A DNA stretch of 64,000 nt from Naematelia aurantialba (GCA_021527695.1 JAKFAO010000004.1:372001-436000), one strand, 5' to 3'; counted from the first letter of the stretch, positions 43,714 through 54,083 are shown. Program-made: numbers and translations. The notes: generated by a model not told the origin, from the letters alone.

Positions 43714-43768
43714 GCGGCGAGTCGGATGAGCGTATGCTCAAAGTCAAGCGGCGAGTCGGGTGAGCGTA
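43701..43768. repeat. 34-bp tandem duplication at the start of gene I
   Basis: TGCTCAGAGTCAAGCGGCGA (43701) recurs at 43735 as TGCTCAAAGTCAAGCGGCGA; the whole 34-bp units differ at only two or three positions. The first copy overlaps the ORF's first codons. Confidence 0.9.
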
Positions 43769-44656
43769 CCAGCTACGAGTCGGGGACGGCAGATGAGAAG
43801 GGTCGAGTTGTGGCCGTCTTGTAAGCTCCAAGGATGATACGGCAGTCTTAAGCTCCAAGGACAGAGATGGTGGGAAGGCGAATAGTGTGCTAGCTCTATA
43901 CTACTCCACATATCCTTTCACTGTGCTGGCTGCTGCCATGACGTCCGGCCTAGTACCATTCGAGTCCTGTACTGGGGTATTAGTTCCTGTGCTCTAACTA
44001 GCTGCCACAGGAATGTGTCTCTTATCCCCCTGTCTCTTCGCAATTCACTCGTCGAGTCCCCGTAGTCCCAGGCTGCCAGTCCCCGTAGTCCCATCGTGAC
44101 AGCTGCACCATCGCCACAAGCTATGACGTAGAGGCGGTAAAGGTGATTCTAACTTATCTCAAGAGGTTAGGATAGCAACCTCGTCATGCTACATTCAGCC
44201 CAGTCCTCGTCGCTCGTGGGCCCCTGATCTGCCCTGTATACGGTGAAACCCCGCGCCCCTGTCGTTTCATCATCCCTTGTCCAAGGTCGCCACCGCCGCC
44301 ACCGCCACAGATCTTTTCGCCACCTGGATCTCGCCACGCCGGCCAAAGGACCCCTGTAGCGTCAGAGGGGGAAAGAGGAGGGCACTGCCAGCGGCGAGGC
44401 GCGGCGAGGCGGAGAGGGAGAAGCGGTGTTGGGATTCAAAGGACGCCGAGATGCCGTCACCGCCCAGCGTGATGTCTTCTTAAAGCTGCCATGATCTGCG
44501 AGCTCATCCCTCACTTTCTTGTCATTCACATCGACTCGCTTCCACCCCTCGACTACCTTCTCACATCTCTTTATTGATCTCCACTCGATCTCTCACATCT
44601 CTTCACTGATCTCAAGACTATCTCGTCGGTGACCACAGCAAAGGCTGCTAGACAGG
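43769..44656. other. Intergenic; promoter and leader of the first PalI-like gene
   Basis: About 890 bp. The last 150 bases are CT-rich with repeated CACATCTCTT / TGATCTC motifs, typical of a leader. No gene is supported. Confidence 0.45.
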
Positions 44657-45798
44657 ATGCTCGCCCGCGCCGCCTTCCCGTCGTTCTTCTTCACTCGTGA
44701 GTGGGCCGTGACAGATCTCGGTGGTTGATCGCTGAACGCGAAAATAGTCGGCGGGTTCATTCTGCTTCTGCTGGTCACGCTATCAGCACCCATCATCAAC
44801 AGCCTTGCTGTGCTCAGAGTCGAGCATGCGGGTGGAGCGACGGGGGCCAATCTCGGTGTGCTGGGGATATGCTACAGCGGCGGCGAGGACAAGTGAGAAG
44901 CCCTTCTACACTCTCTTTACGTGTATCTCTCAGAGCCTCCTCCATCATGTCATTCATCATCAGTCGTACAACGTAGCACAGTGGCCTGAGGGACGAGGGG
45001 CAGGGCTGACCCTCCAAAGGATCCTGGGCATCCAAATCTCCGACGACAACAACTGCACCCCCCCAAAAGTAGGCTACCAGCTCAACGCGACCTTGTTCGG
45101 GCAAGACACCGACTCGCATCCCGAGGCGGTGGTGCTCAAGGGCTTGTCGGGGAGTCTGATCTTGAATGCAGTGGCGGCGGGTGTGGCGGGGATCAGTCTG
45201 TTCTTTGCCTTCTTCGCCTGGTTCTGCTCCAGCCGGGGCTGTGAGATCGTAAGTACGGAAACTCCTATGACACTCTCACTCCTGTATGCGTATAAAGAGA
45301 TCTTCCTGCTTGACCCGGAACCTATTCCATGATGATACTAGACCACCCAAGTCTACCCGTAGAGCTCTGGCAACCCCCCCCCCCCCAAAAAAAAAAAAAC
45401 CCCGCGCGGGCCAGGCAAAATTGTACACCACTGATATGGCAGTTCACATTCCTCACCCTGCTCGTCTCCTCCCTAGTGGCATGGGTGGCGTTCTGGCTGG
45501 ACCTCGCCCTGGCCCTACTGGCGCGACACCGAATTGACTCGTTTACCAACGATGCGTTTACGGGACACGTCGGTAACGCCGTGTGGATGGCTCTTGCTGG
45601 TGCAGTGGGTGTCTCGCTCTGCCAGTTCCCATCGATCACCACCTTGGTGCACTGGATCTTCACAGCTCGGGGCTTACCATTCTCCAGCTTTCGCTGTCGT
45701 TCGCTATCTGCCTGGCAGGATGTGGCTCCTTCGGCCGCTACTCTGAGCCCTACACTGCTGTGCCAACCGGTGAGAAGGCGGGACATGAATGGTTGTGA
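44657..45798 (+). CDS. PalI/Rim9/SUR7-like four-helix membrane protein 1
   Basis: Plasma-membrane protein of the PalI/Rim9 group; in the Rim/Pal pathway such proteins help pH sensors at the cell surface. Exon 1 MLARAAFPSFFFTL joins after a GTGAGT intron to GGFILLLLVTLSAPIINSLAVLRV (helix 1). An extracellular loop follows (LGICYSGGEDK, then NNCTPPKVGYQLN, the family's paired Cys region). Next are SLILNAVAAGVAGISLFFAFFAWF (helix 2), FTFLTLLVSSLVAWVAFWLDLALALLARHRI (helix 3) and GHVGNAVWMALAG joined to LSLSFAICLAGCGSF (helix 4). It ends YTAVPTGEKAGHEWL at 45798, or continues through a further intron. About five introns; the acceptor near 45019 is inferred. The second copy starts 550 bp downstream. 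Confidence 0.7.
45374..45399. repeat. C13-A13 homopolymer junction in an intron
   Basis: Thirteen C followed by thirteen A inside the intron after GCEI of the first PalI-like gene. Confidence 0.9.
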
Positions 45799-46348
45799 GT
45801 TCCTCCGCCGCTGCGAGGACTACAGCTGATGGAAGTAGCCGACGTAACCACCCAGCCTACCGTGGGACTTACTAGACCTTTCCGCGCTTCGTCGTCCATA
45901 TGATCCCAATGTTTCTGATCGCAGAGTCAGTCAAGTAGAGATTCAAGTAGATCGCAGACTACACGAGTGTGCCACGTGTCTATACGATGAGCCTGCGGAG
46001 AATGTATCAGCATCATGTGCGCTGCGGGATGTATCAAGGGGCTCTTTGCACGCAGGCATGACGAGTTTCTGCTGCATCCGAGATCTTGACTGAGTCTGGA
46101 CAAGTGGCTAAACGCATTCTCGATGTCAGGAATCGGGCCGTTGGCCACTTTCCTTTGACACCCCTGAGGCGCATATTGCACCACTGAGTCGATATGCGCC
46201 TCCTTTGACGTGCAAATCCCGCACTGCCGGTCAACTGCATATGTCCCACACATACTCCAGTCGGCGGGCCTGGCGATCGACGTGATCAACGTTGTGCATT
46301 ATTCGCTTTAAAAGCAGGCAGCCATAAACCGCTAACCTAAACGTCCGG

Positions 46349-47650
46349 ATGGCGAATATCCGCTCTATCCTCCGCACAATCCTGCTCGGTGCGTCTTCCC
46401 AACAGTCCAATCCCATTGCACCGAATCCCCTACCCTTTGGCCGACTCAGGCGTCTGAACCGTATGGTACTCTTCTGCAGGTGTCGGGGCTACCGGGATCT
46501 CTGGAAGGGCGACAGAGATCGGAGATCTCTAGCTGCGCGCACGGCTGAGTGCACCGCTTGGAGAAGCTGACGCCCACACCCACCAGTCGCGGCATTGATC
46601 TTTCTCTTCCTGGCCAACCTGGCCGTCCATGTCGAGTCAGTCACGTTCTTGTCCATCAGGAACGCCGATACTTCGGCACATATCGAATTGGGGATCTTTC
46701 GGGCTTGCTACTACGCGTCCAAGGACAGGTAGGTCGCGCCGTGTACAGTACATGTATTCGCCACTACATCATCTCTCTGGCTACGCCCTCCTGCTTGTCA
46801 GTATCTAAGCTGATACGCCCAGCGTCCAGCAATCCTGCTCGCACACCCTCGGCTACACGCTCGACCCCAGCACCTACCTCTTATCAGCTGCTGCCTCTGG
46901 CGAAACGCAGCTGCCGTCCGTCGCGCCCAAGAAACTCGAGATAGCGCTCGTGATGAATACCATCTCGCTCGCCTTGCTCGCTTTCGGCTTGGCCTTGGCC
47001 GCCGGACTCGTATGGACCACCAAAGAGGACTTGATAGACGTCCTCGTGGGTCTCTTGCCTTGCCGGCTGTGTATCCTTCATCCCTGCATCCAAGTACCTC
47101 GTCTTCGTCTCCGTCGGTTTGCGCCTCTCTCCATTTCCCTTGCACAAATTGTGCACATTTCTCTTGCAAAAAAGTGTACATTTCCCTTGCAGAAAGAAGT
47201 GCACAATTCCCTTGCAGACATTAGTGTACAATTCCCCTGCAGAAGAAGGGTACATTCCCTTGTAAAATAGGTGCCAGTGACGAACACAGCTGACCAGCAG
47301 TGGCTCGCCCTGCCCATCCACATATCGCGCCTCGTCCTCTGGGCGTCATTCTGGGTCGACCTGGCATTTGTCCTAGTCGTGCGAAACAGGGTACACGACC
47401 GCCTTGCCGGCTCGGGATGGAGCGGGCACATTGGAAATGCCTTGTGGCTCACTTTCGCCGCACTGGTGAGTACAGTACAGTACAGTACAGTACAGTACAG
47501 TACAGTACAGTACAGTACAGTACAGTACATAGCAGACTGCGCTTCCCCTCCCGCGGTTGCCGACACAGAGGAGCGGAACGGCTGATATCGCGTTCCCCGT
47601 AGATCGCCATGGAGTGCGCTACCGCGGATCCCCGTTTGTTGAGGGCCTGA
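46349..47650 (+). CDS. PalI/Rim9/SUR7-like four-helix membrane protein 2
   Basis: Tandem paralog of the preceding gene, same strand and intron layout. MANIRSILRTILL joins to VAALIFLFLANLAVHVESV (helix 1). The loop carries ELGIFRACYYASKD then SVQQSCSHTLGYTLDP, corresponding to copy 1's CYSG ... CTPPKVGY. Then MNTISLALLAFGLALAAGLVW (helix 2), WLALPIHISRLVLWASFWVDLAFVLVVRNRV (helix 3) and GHIGNALWLTFAAL joined to IAMECATADPRLLRA, TGA 47648-47650. The motif W-x-S-F-W-V/L-D-L-A-x-x-L and GHxGNAxW are shared with copy 1, but helix 4 is short here. The last tail is brief, so this copy may be degenerating or have another 3' exon. Introns contain two repeat tracts. Confidence 0.65.
47138..47262. repeat. 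Degenerate 28-bp repeat in a PalI-like intron
   Basis: About five diverged units of the form GTGCACA-TTCCCTTGCAGAAAGAA lie between the helix-2 exon and the WLALP exon. Each carries a TTGCAG or TGCAG that resembles a 3' splice site. Confidence 0.75.
47470..47529 (+). repeat. (GTACA)12 pentanucleotide microsatellite
   Basis: Twelve perfect GTACA units that begin inside the GTGAGT donor of the last intron of the second PalI-like gene (intron 47466-47602). Confidence 0.95.
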
Positions 47651-47847
47651 TAGACGCGGATACATGTCGATCTTTTGTGAAACCCAGGGTGGGTGCTTTC
47701 GGCGATTCACACGCTCGTCGGAAAGCAGTATAACTCAAGGTACATAATGGCCGATCAGGGTGCTACGAGTAGATTCAAGGCGCTGCGACGCGATGCATGG
47801 ATGGCTGATACAACATCATGACACAACAGGTTGGCCACCGTCCAGGC

Positions 47848-50022
47848 CTAAGTCACGCGCGGTTTCTTCTTGCGAAACAGCACTGCCGCCAGTTTCTCGC
47901 GCTCCTCAACCGGCCCGGGCGCGGGTCTCGCTGTTCCAGGCGGCTCGGGCGGACGCGCCGGCGGCCGGGAAGGAAGCGGGTCCATCTTGCCGTTAACCAA
48001 CCGTGTCCCGTGCTCCTGAATTGAGCCGGTCGAGTCCGAGCTCTTCAATTTGCCGTGCCCATGCACTGGTGCTGGTTCTGTGGGTGCGTCGCCGAAGAAA
48101 TCGATAATAGGCGGTTTGGGTCTCGGCGGCTCAAAGTTCTCCACTCGAGGCCGTTTGATCGGGACCAGGTTCGATACTGGCTGGTCAGGGGCTCTAAAGC
48201 GGCTGGAAGACTCGGCGAGCAAGCGATCGGTAGCAGACGTTTTCTGCATTGCAGCATGGGACGACGAAGCAGCTGTGGCAGGGGCGAGATGGGGAGGTAG
48301 CGCTGCTCGTGCGACAGCACTGCGCGAAGTGGGGTACGAGCCTGGGATCGGGGAGGTCCGCGTCTCACTTGCGGGTGGACCTGAGCCTCTGGGACGCGGT
48401 AAGGGCCGTCCATCGACCTTGGGGCGCGATTTGGTCAGACCGCCAGAGTTCGTTGTGGCAGCTGAGTCGAGATACGGGTTGGAAAACAGCTCTGACGAGC
48501 CTGCACCTGCTCGTCTTGGAGGTTTCTTGGGCTGCGGAACAAATCGCCCAGAAGCGTGGGTCATGGCAACGCGGGCACGCTGGGCATCGACGCGTGCCTT
48601 TGTTAGTGCCGATGTCGCTTTCGGCGAGGTCGCAACTACATAGTGTTAACACGACCAATGTGAGCGGAGGACGTCGATGAGCCACTGAGAAGGACCCAAC
48701 TTGGGGGAAGGCGTAAGAACTCACTTTTCGGCTCCACAAGCCGCCTCGGCCCAGGTATAGGTGGAAGACCACCCGCTCGTCCAGCGGCGGCACTCCGTCT
48801 TGTCCCCTTTTGCGTGGTAGCGAGCCGTTCCACCATGACCAGGCGTTTCGATGCGCGCTCACTCTCAAGCTGCTTGTATCGCTCGGCCACTTTGGCCATG
48901 GCTACTTGTTGGCGCTCTGCCTGGTCTTCAACGGCTTTCTGCGACGCATCAGTTTGGCACAGAGACTTTCACGCTCGAACAGGGTGGGAAGGGGCGTTTC
49001 AACGGATGTACGCTCCCAGGTCAGAAAGGGGAGGACACCAAGCTGTTCACGCAACGAGGACAAGCTGCCAAAGCGGCCAGACAGGGGACATTGCAGACTT
49101 GATGGGACAGGCACGTGGACGACGAGAGACGAAAATTTGGAAGGGACGTCTCACCTTGTACATCCGCCTCCAGCCGCGGTTACGCTGCTCCCCCTGCCGG
49201 CGATTACATCGTTCGTGAAACAGCGGGAAATCAGTGAGGAGGAAGATCTCCCATAGCCAGTCTGTATCCTTGCGGAGATGCTACTCTTTCTTCAGCTCGA
49301 GTCCAATCTATCCCTAGAACTGGGAAGAACATCGCACGGCAAAACGATATAGAGTCAGAAGGAGGAGTGATCGGATATCGTGCTCACCCGCGAGTTGTTC
49401 TCCACTTCGCTGAGCTGGTCCATGGGGAGATGGTCGATGAATCCCTTGATGACATGATACTCGAGATCGCCTATATCGTATATTCTGCTGGAGTGGGCTT
49501 TGATCACTACCACGCCCGCGTCGTTAGCGACGGTCCCTCGTGACGACATAGCGAAGAAGCAGAATGGTGGTTAAGGTCAAGTGGGAAGTGTTGGGGAGGG
49601 GGGGGGCAGGAAGAGAGGAGGGGGGGAGGGGAGGGGAGGGAGGAGAAGGAGGCTGAACTAAGGGATCGGGGAGGAAAACGTCGAAGAGAGACCCGAGTAC
49701 TGGACGTACCGGACATGCAGAATGTTCGAAGGCTGGCGGCTCCTCTCGAGGGATACTGTTCTGCAAACGGTGCTTTGAGCCGCCTCAATTCCTCGAGGCG
49801 TGTCTGGCGGCCTGATCCCACCCCAAAAGTGGAGGAGCTGGCGGCAGAAGAAGTCGCAGGAGTGACTACCGGGAAGCGGGGAGGCAAGACAGGGAGCGGT
49901 CGACGCGAGGGGCCAGGAGTGTCCAGTGGGTTAAGCTCAAGCTCCGGGGGCTCAGGCGACGAGCCAAAGAGATCAGAGGGGTCGTCGTCCTCTAGGTATT
50001 CGAGGGGATCGATTGCAGGCAT
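47848..50022 (-). CDS. Elongin A (RNA polymerase II SIII subunit A)
   Basis: Transcription elongation and ubiquitin-ligase adaptor subunit that pairs with Elongin C. The start MPAIDPLEYLEDDDPSDLF opens an acidic Ser/Pro-rich N-terminus, then SLRTFCMS, and after an intron VVVIKAHSSRIYDIGDLEYHVIKGFIDHL, PMDQLSEVENNSR, the Elongin A signature (IYDIGDLPYHL...EIE.NSP). Next exon: FLLTDFPLFHERCNRRQGEQRNRGWRRMYK (the W-R-x-x-Y segment), then ESLCAKLMRRRKPLKTRQSANKMAKVAERYKQLESERASKR. The C-terminal 240 residues are basic, Pro-rich, with PPIIDFFGDAP and a KKKPRVT end (TAG 47848-47850). About four introns, one containing a long G-rich tract. The identity rests on the central block. Confidence 0.75.
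49590..49652. repeat. G-rich tract in an Elongin A intron
   Basis: A plus-strand run of G with scattered A (GGGGAGGGGGGGGGCAGG ... GGGAGGGGAGGGGAGGGAGG). On the transcribed minus strand it is a long C/T tract, so it may serve as an extended polypyrimidine tract. Confidence 0.85.
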
Positions 50023-50338
50023 AGTGCAGTAGAGTATCGTATCTGGAGGGTTCACGAAGATGAGAGGGTACGTTCGAAAGCTTGGTTCGTCATGGCTGGG
50101 TACGAAGGAGGTGAAAGGACAATGGTTGACGAACCGAACGAAGCTGGTATAGGCGGCGACCGCCGCTAAACTCAAATCACGCAGCATGTAGTGCACATGC
50201 ATCTAGTCCCTCGACAGACACCCCGGACGAACAATTAAAGGCCCCCTACACAACACTCCAGCGATACGGGGCAGTGGCTGGGAAGCAGGGAAGAAGTAAT
50301 GGCCAAGCCACCGATGTCAACTGCAATAGATAACTTGC

Positions 50339-50946
50339 CTACATCACTAGAGCTCCTGTCAGTTCGTCCCTTCCGTCAGTCGTGTCCAAAGTGGTCCACA
50401 GTCGCCTTTATGCGGAAGGCAGGAAGAAAGTGAAGGGCGTACCGGCGCAGCAAGTCGGCTGTTCGACGGGAGCATACGGATCTTCTCCTTTTCCCAGTGG
50501 ACCCCAAATGCTCGGCAGCTGCGAAGGGAGCACGAGTGGGAGACATTGACCGGAGAGATATGAGGTGCGCAGCGCCATCGTGAGTATATAAGGGAGTATG
50601 CGTTGTCGTGTCGAAGGAACGGAGAGACATTCTGTCAGCTCGAGGGTTAGTGGCTGGTCTGCAGCTCACCAGTGGATCCTTGGTCATCCGGCAGAAGCTA
50701 ATCAAGCTGCGCACCCTAAGCACTTCTTCACAAGCTAGGACGACGATAGGGGTGTGTTGGGGCGAGCGAGTGGAATATGTACATGGCGGGCGGATTGGAA
50801 GCCAAAGGACTAATCACTCACTTGAGCGACGCAGCAGAAACCATGACCCTCGGCCGCGCCAGTTCCTCGCGCAATCGATGATTGTGCTCCTGCAGCCGGC
50901 GGAGCTTGAGCTCGTGCATCGTCGCTTTGTTCACCCGGCCAGACAT
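50339..50946 (-). CDS. Heterotrimeric G-protein gamma subunit
   Basis: Partner of G beta at the plasma membrane in pheromone/nutrient signalling. Four exons (lengths 125, 37, 76 and 8 nt) give an 81-residue protein. Exon 1 (50822-50946): [37 protein letters not shown], the family's N-terminal coiled coil. Exon 2 (50670-50706): [12 protein letters not shown]. Exon 3 (50443-50518): [25 protein letters not shown], the conserved P-S-[IV]-W-G-P ... DPYAP. The last exon (50339-50346) supplies only TG ATG TAG and completes CCAVM, a CaaX box (CAVM) preceded by a Cys that could be palmitoylated. An upstream in-frame start at 51024 would add about 26 residues; the shorter start fits the family length. 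Confidence 0.9.
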
Positions 50947-51648
50947 CGCGTGACAGACTGCTACTGCGTCGAGGACGGCAGCCGAACGAGTGTCGGTTCT
51001 GAAGCGTCGTTTGTCCAAAGGCAATCACTGGCTGAAGGAAGGTAGAGAGACAGCGATTGGCGGATAGACAGGGGGCCGGAGCGGTGTCGGTATCGATGAT
51101 TGAACTGACAGAAACGTTCACTGAGGTCCAAGTAGAATATGAGTTGAGCACTTTCGAGAAGTACGGATATTGATATTGTAGCGACGGCGGGAAATGTGAG
51201 GACGGTCAAAGCAATAGTAAAGGCTTGTCCTTTCAGCTGCCCATCAGGCATCATAGCCTCTTCGGCCTTGGGCTCAGACCTCCCTTTCGACGAAAAGCGT
51301 TGCCCGAGCACATTCCCAGGTCCTGCAGGTGAAGCAATCCTCACGGTTACATGTCTACTTTACAGCCAGTCAAGAATAGATGGGAAATGGGTGTTGAAAC
51401 TTCTAACAGGCCCAAAGAGACAAGGCATTGGCGGACTACCAAGCACCCAGGTAGGTCCGCGAAGGAAACACAAGGGCCGCTATGTTTCCCTTCTGTTCCG
51501 CCAAGCTTCCACCCAGTAGTCACATCAAAGAAGCGAGTGATCATGGTGAATGATAGGGAGTTGCTCCATGGGCTACATGTGCAACTAGCCAGAAGACCGC
51601 CTTGATGGTCTCCAGACCAATACTTATCACACCTACATGCTTTGCCCA
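50947..51648. other. Intergenic between G gamma and Mcp1
   Basis: About 700 bp. A minus-strand ORF (50961-51344) contains a hydrophobic stretch (GQAFTIALTVLTFPAVATIS) but no recognisable motif. It overlaps the G gamma upstream region. Not called as a gene. Confidence 0.35.
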
Positions 51649-52701
51649 TCAGCGCGGCAGCGCGCCGCCCAGCAGTCTTGCATAAACCGCCTCGTACCGC
51701 CTCTCCATGACTCTCCCAACCGCTCCTGTATCACTCCGTATTCTCACCAGACCGACCGCCACGACACCCACCAGTCCCACCAATATCCCCTTCAAGCCCC
51801 ACCTCCTTCCTTTGGGCACGGTGCGCCTTGGCGTCTCCCCTCCTGGTTCCGCTTTGACGCCCAAGCCCATGTTCCTCCTCTTTGGTCGGAAGTACGAGAC
51901 GATCTTCATCGCGCCTATCCCAGCGTGCAGAGTACCAACAGCCACTAGCGCGAGATACCCCACCACACTCCAGAGGGGGTATCGCTGCATACTCCAGCCG
52001 ACAAAGCTGAAGTCGAGCTCGGCGGGGGACAGCGCCGAGATGGGCGGTTCGGGAGAAGAGGGGATTAGGCGGTGCAGAGCGGCGTGAGGGAGAAGGAGGG
52101 GGATGAACAGGTATCCCGTGAGGAGGTGAGTGTTGGAGAGGAGCGGCGGTGGGCGGCGGGTGCGGGCGGTGATCAACAGTCGTTTGAGGAGCGACGAGGC
52201 GACATGGACAGTGACAGGGAGGTAGATCAGGGGGATCTCCAGAGGGAGGTACACGTCTCTGGTGATCATCTGAGCGTGTCAGCTTGGTAACCACACCGAA
52301 TAGTCGGGGTAAGCCGTCGAGCCGAGTTCGAGTCGCCGACGCTCTGACACGACCGCTCGCGTACGAAGAGAATATGAGGCCAGAAGACTGGGCGACGCGG
52401 CACTCACCATCGCCTTATCGGCAAGACTGCTCCCTCCAGCCGCAGCAGCCAAAGGCGAGATGAGATGCAGAGCCATGAACCCAGCAAACACGGCTGCAGA
52501 GGTATTCTGCGTAAAGGTGAGAGCTCGCAGGATGGTGGGGTATATCCGCCCTGGCCGCCGTGAGCGAGACTCGTCCTGCTCAGGAGGCGAAGGGAGGTCG
52601 GAGCTCTCATTTGGGATGTCATGCTCGGTCCTACGCTCTAAAGGGGCGTCGACCGCGTCGTGAGGAGCCGTAGGCATTGCCACGTCGGGTGAATGGGACA
52701 A
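51649..52701 (-). CDS. MCP1: Mcp1-like mitochondrial outer-membrane protein
   Basis: Family member of yeast Mcp1, a multi-pass outer-membrane protein linked to mitochondrial lipid homeostasis. Exon 1 (from ATG 52701) has a charged N-terminus, then ILRALTFTQNTSAAVFAGFMALHLISPLAAAAGG. A GTGAGT intron joins ADKAM to MITRDVYLPLEIPLIYLPVTVHVASSLLKR. Further helices: LLSNTHLLTGYLFIPLLLPHAALHRL, FSFVGWSMQRYPLWSVVGYLALVAVGTLHAGIGAMKI, and WGLKGILVGLVGVVAVGLVRI near the C-terminus. The sequence H-x(n)-T-G-Y-x(4)-H and TLHAGIG fits the Mcp1 domain. The intron of about 143 nt is inferred from frame and splice sites. Confidence 0.75.
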
Positions 52702-53018
52702 CTATCTGGCAAGTAGAACGTGCAGCGTAACAACGGGCAAAATACGGTCAGCTACGGTGGAGGTCCGTGACTGCTCGTCGTGTGGCCTATCAAGTGCCGA
52801 TCATTACTAGTCATTGCAGCGCCATCGTGGCGTTTGATTCACAGCTGGTACAATCTCTCCAGTGTAGGATTCAAGTGTGTCTTCAGGTTTCTTACTCGAT
52901 GCATATCGCCATCCTCAGCTCGTCCCGCATACAATAATAGGTCTCCAACCTCGCCACCCGCAGTACCCCGCAGTGATCGACTACCGGTGACTATCTGTTC
53001 ACGGCCAACAAGTCTGCC
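52702..53018. other. Intergenic; no gene seen
   Basis: About 320 bp. Mcp1 promoter (minus strand) and the 3' flank of the next gene. Confidence 0.45.
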
Positions 53019-53798
53019 TCACTTCTCACCATCCATCTTAGCACGCATATCACAGCTCTCAGCTGCGGAAGGTTGAAAGTGCCCATCCTTGAAGTACCTC
53101 TCGTCAACGACCGGCAGCGGCTCAAGCCGCGATTCTTTGTTTGGCACATGCGGGAGCCCCGTGGTCGTCCTCGTTCGGCCTGTGCTCGTCGTCCCCCGCT
53201 CCTCTCGAAGCACGGGGTTGAAGATCGTAATCCCCTGGCTCGACAACCTAAGAAACGCCGCGTTGAGCTGGCCGAACTCCTCTTCGGACATCTCTGTGAA
53301 CTCATCGCCGCGCTTCCCCGCTGCTGGACTCTGGCGTCGAGAATGTTTGCCACTCGGCTCACTCGGCCCACTCGATCCTTCGCGGCGCTTCCCTAAGGAT
53401 CGACTGGTACGGCTACTGCCTGTGTGTGTTGTATCGGGATCACTCCCGCATACAGACACCATGGGTTTGTTCCCGTTCCCGTTCCCGTTCCCGTCAGCTG
53501 TGTGCAGGAGGTACCTCACTGCAAAGGGCCTTCGGGACGACCTGTACGCTTCGGCGGCTTGCCGTCGCAGTCCTTGGAATCTCGCTAAATCAAATGTAGA
53601 GTCACTTGGCCGCCGACCCGACGACGGCTGGTCGCTTATAAATCTGGGGACCTCGTAATTGTCACCCCACCGTGTCTCCCTCGTTGCAGTGTCCCTCACA
53701 CTGCTTCTCTGGTTGTGTTCAGAACCGCTCTTCACGGTGAAGCGCCCAAGCTTGTGCTTACGGAACGGCATATCAAGAGATCTCGAGGTCGAGGACAT
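53019..53798 (-). CDS. Hypothetical protein H (possible dispersed array family member)
   Basis: Function unknown. An open frame of about 260 codons from MSSTSRSLDMPFRKHKLGRF (ATG at 53798). A helix (FDLARFQGLRRQAAEAYRSS), then RRPFAVRYLLHTADGNGNGNGNKPMVSV, echoes gene G (ANFERLMNSARRLATESHVPTGFLYQCHYTED). The Gly-Asn run is a short slippage repeat. The C-terminus has EEEFGQLNAAFLRLSSQGI and a basic Thr-rich segment, and ends AKMDGEK. Longer in-frame starts (to 53957) exist. Kinship to the 29-44 kb array is by eye only. Confidence 0.5.
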   Translation of the reverse strand: MSSTSRSLDMPFRKHKLGRFTVKSGSEHNQRSSVRDTATRETRWGDNYEVPRFISDQPSSGRRPSDSTFDLARFQGLRRQAAEAYRSSRRPFAVRYLLHTADGNGNGNGNKPMVSVCGSDPDTTHTGSSRTSRSLGKRREGSSGPSEPSGKHSRRQSPAAGKRGDEFTEMSEEEFGQLNAAFLRLSSQGITIFNPVLREERGTTSTGRTRTTTGLPHVPNKESRLEPLPVVDERYFKDGHFQPSAAESCDMRAKMDGEK

Positions 53799-54083
53799 CG
53801 GTGAGTGATCGATCATAGTGCAGTAAAGCAAAGCCACCAGCTTGCCACTTGTTATGTGTACTTCGGTCGGCACGCACGCCGAGTCAGCAGAGGTCTTCAA
53901 TTGCCGACTCTTCAGACAGCTCAAAGGAACGCTCCCCCAAACAATCATATACAACATGAAGCAGAGACCGAACAGCCCCGCCTCTAGCGTATCGCCTTCT
54001 TCTTGAGCAAAACCTCGGCTTCTTCATGACGCGATCACGACCCTCGCTGCACGCCGCCTTCAGCTTCGCTTCGCCTCAAGACT
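53799..54083. other. Intergenic; no gene seen
   Basis: About 280 bp between the hypothetical H start and the F-box-like gene's 3' end. Confidence 0.4.
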
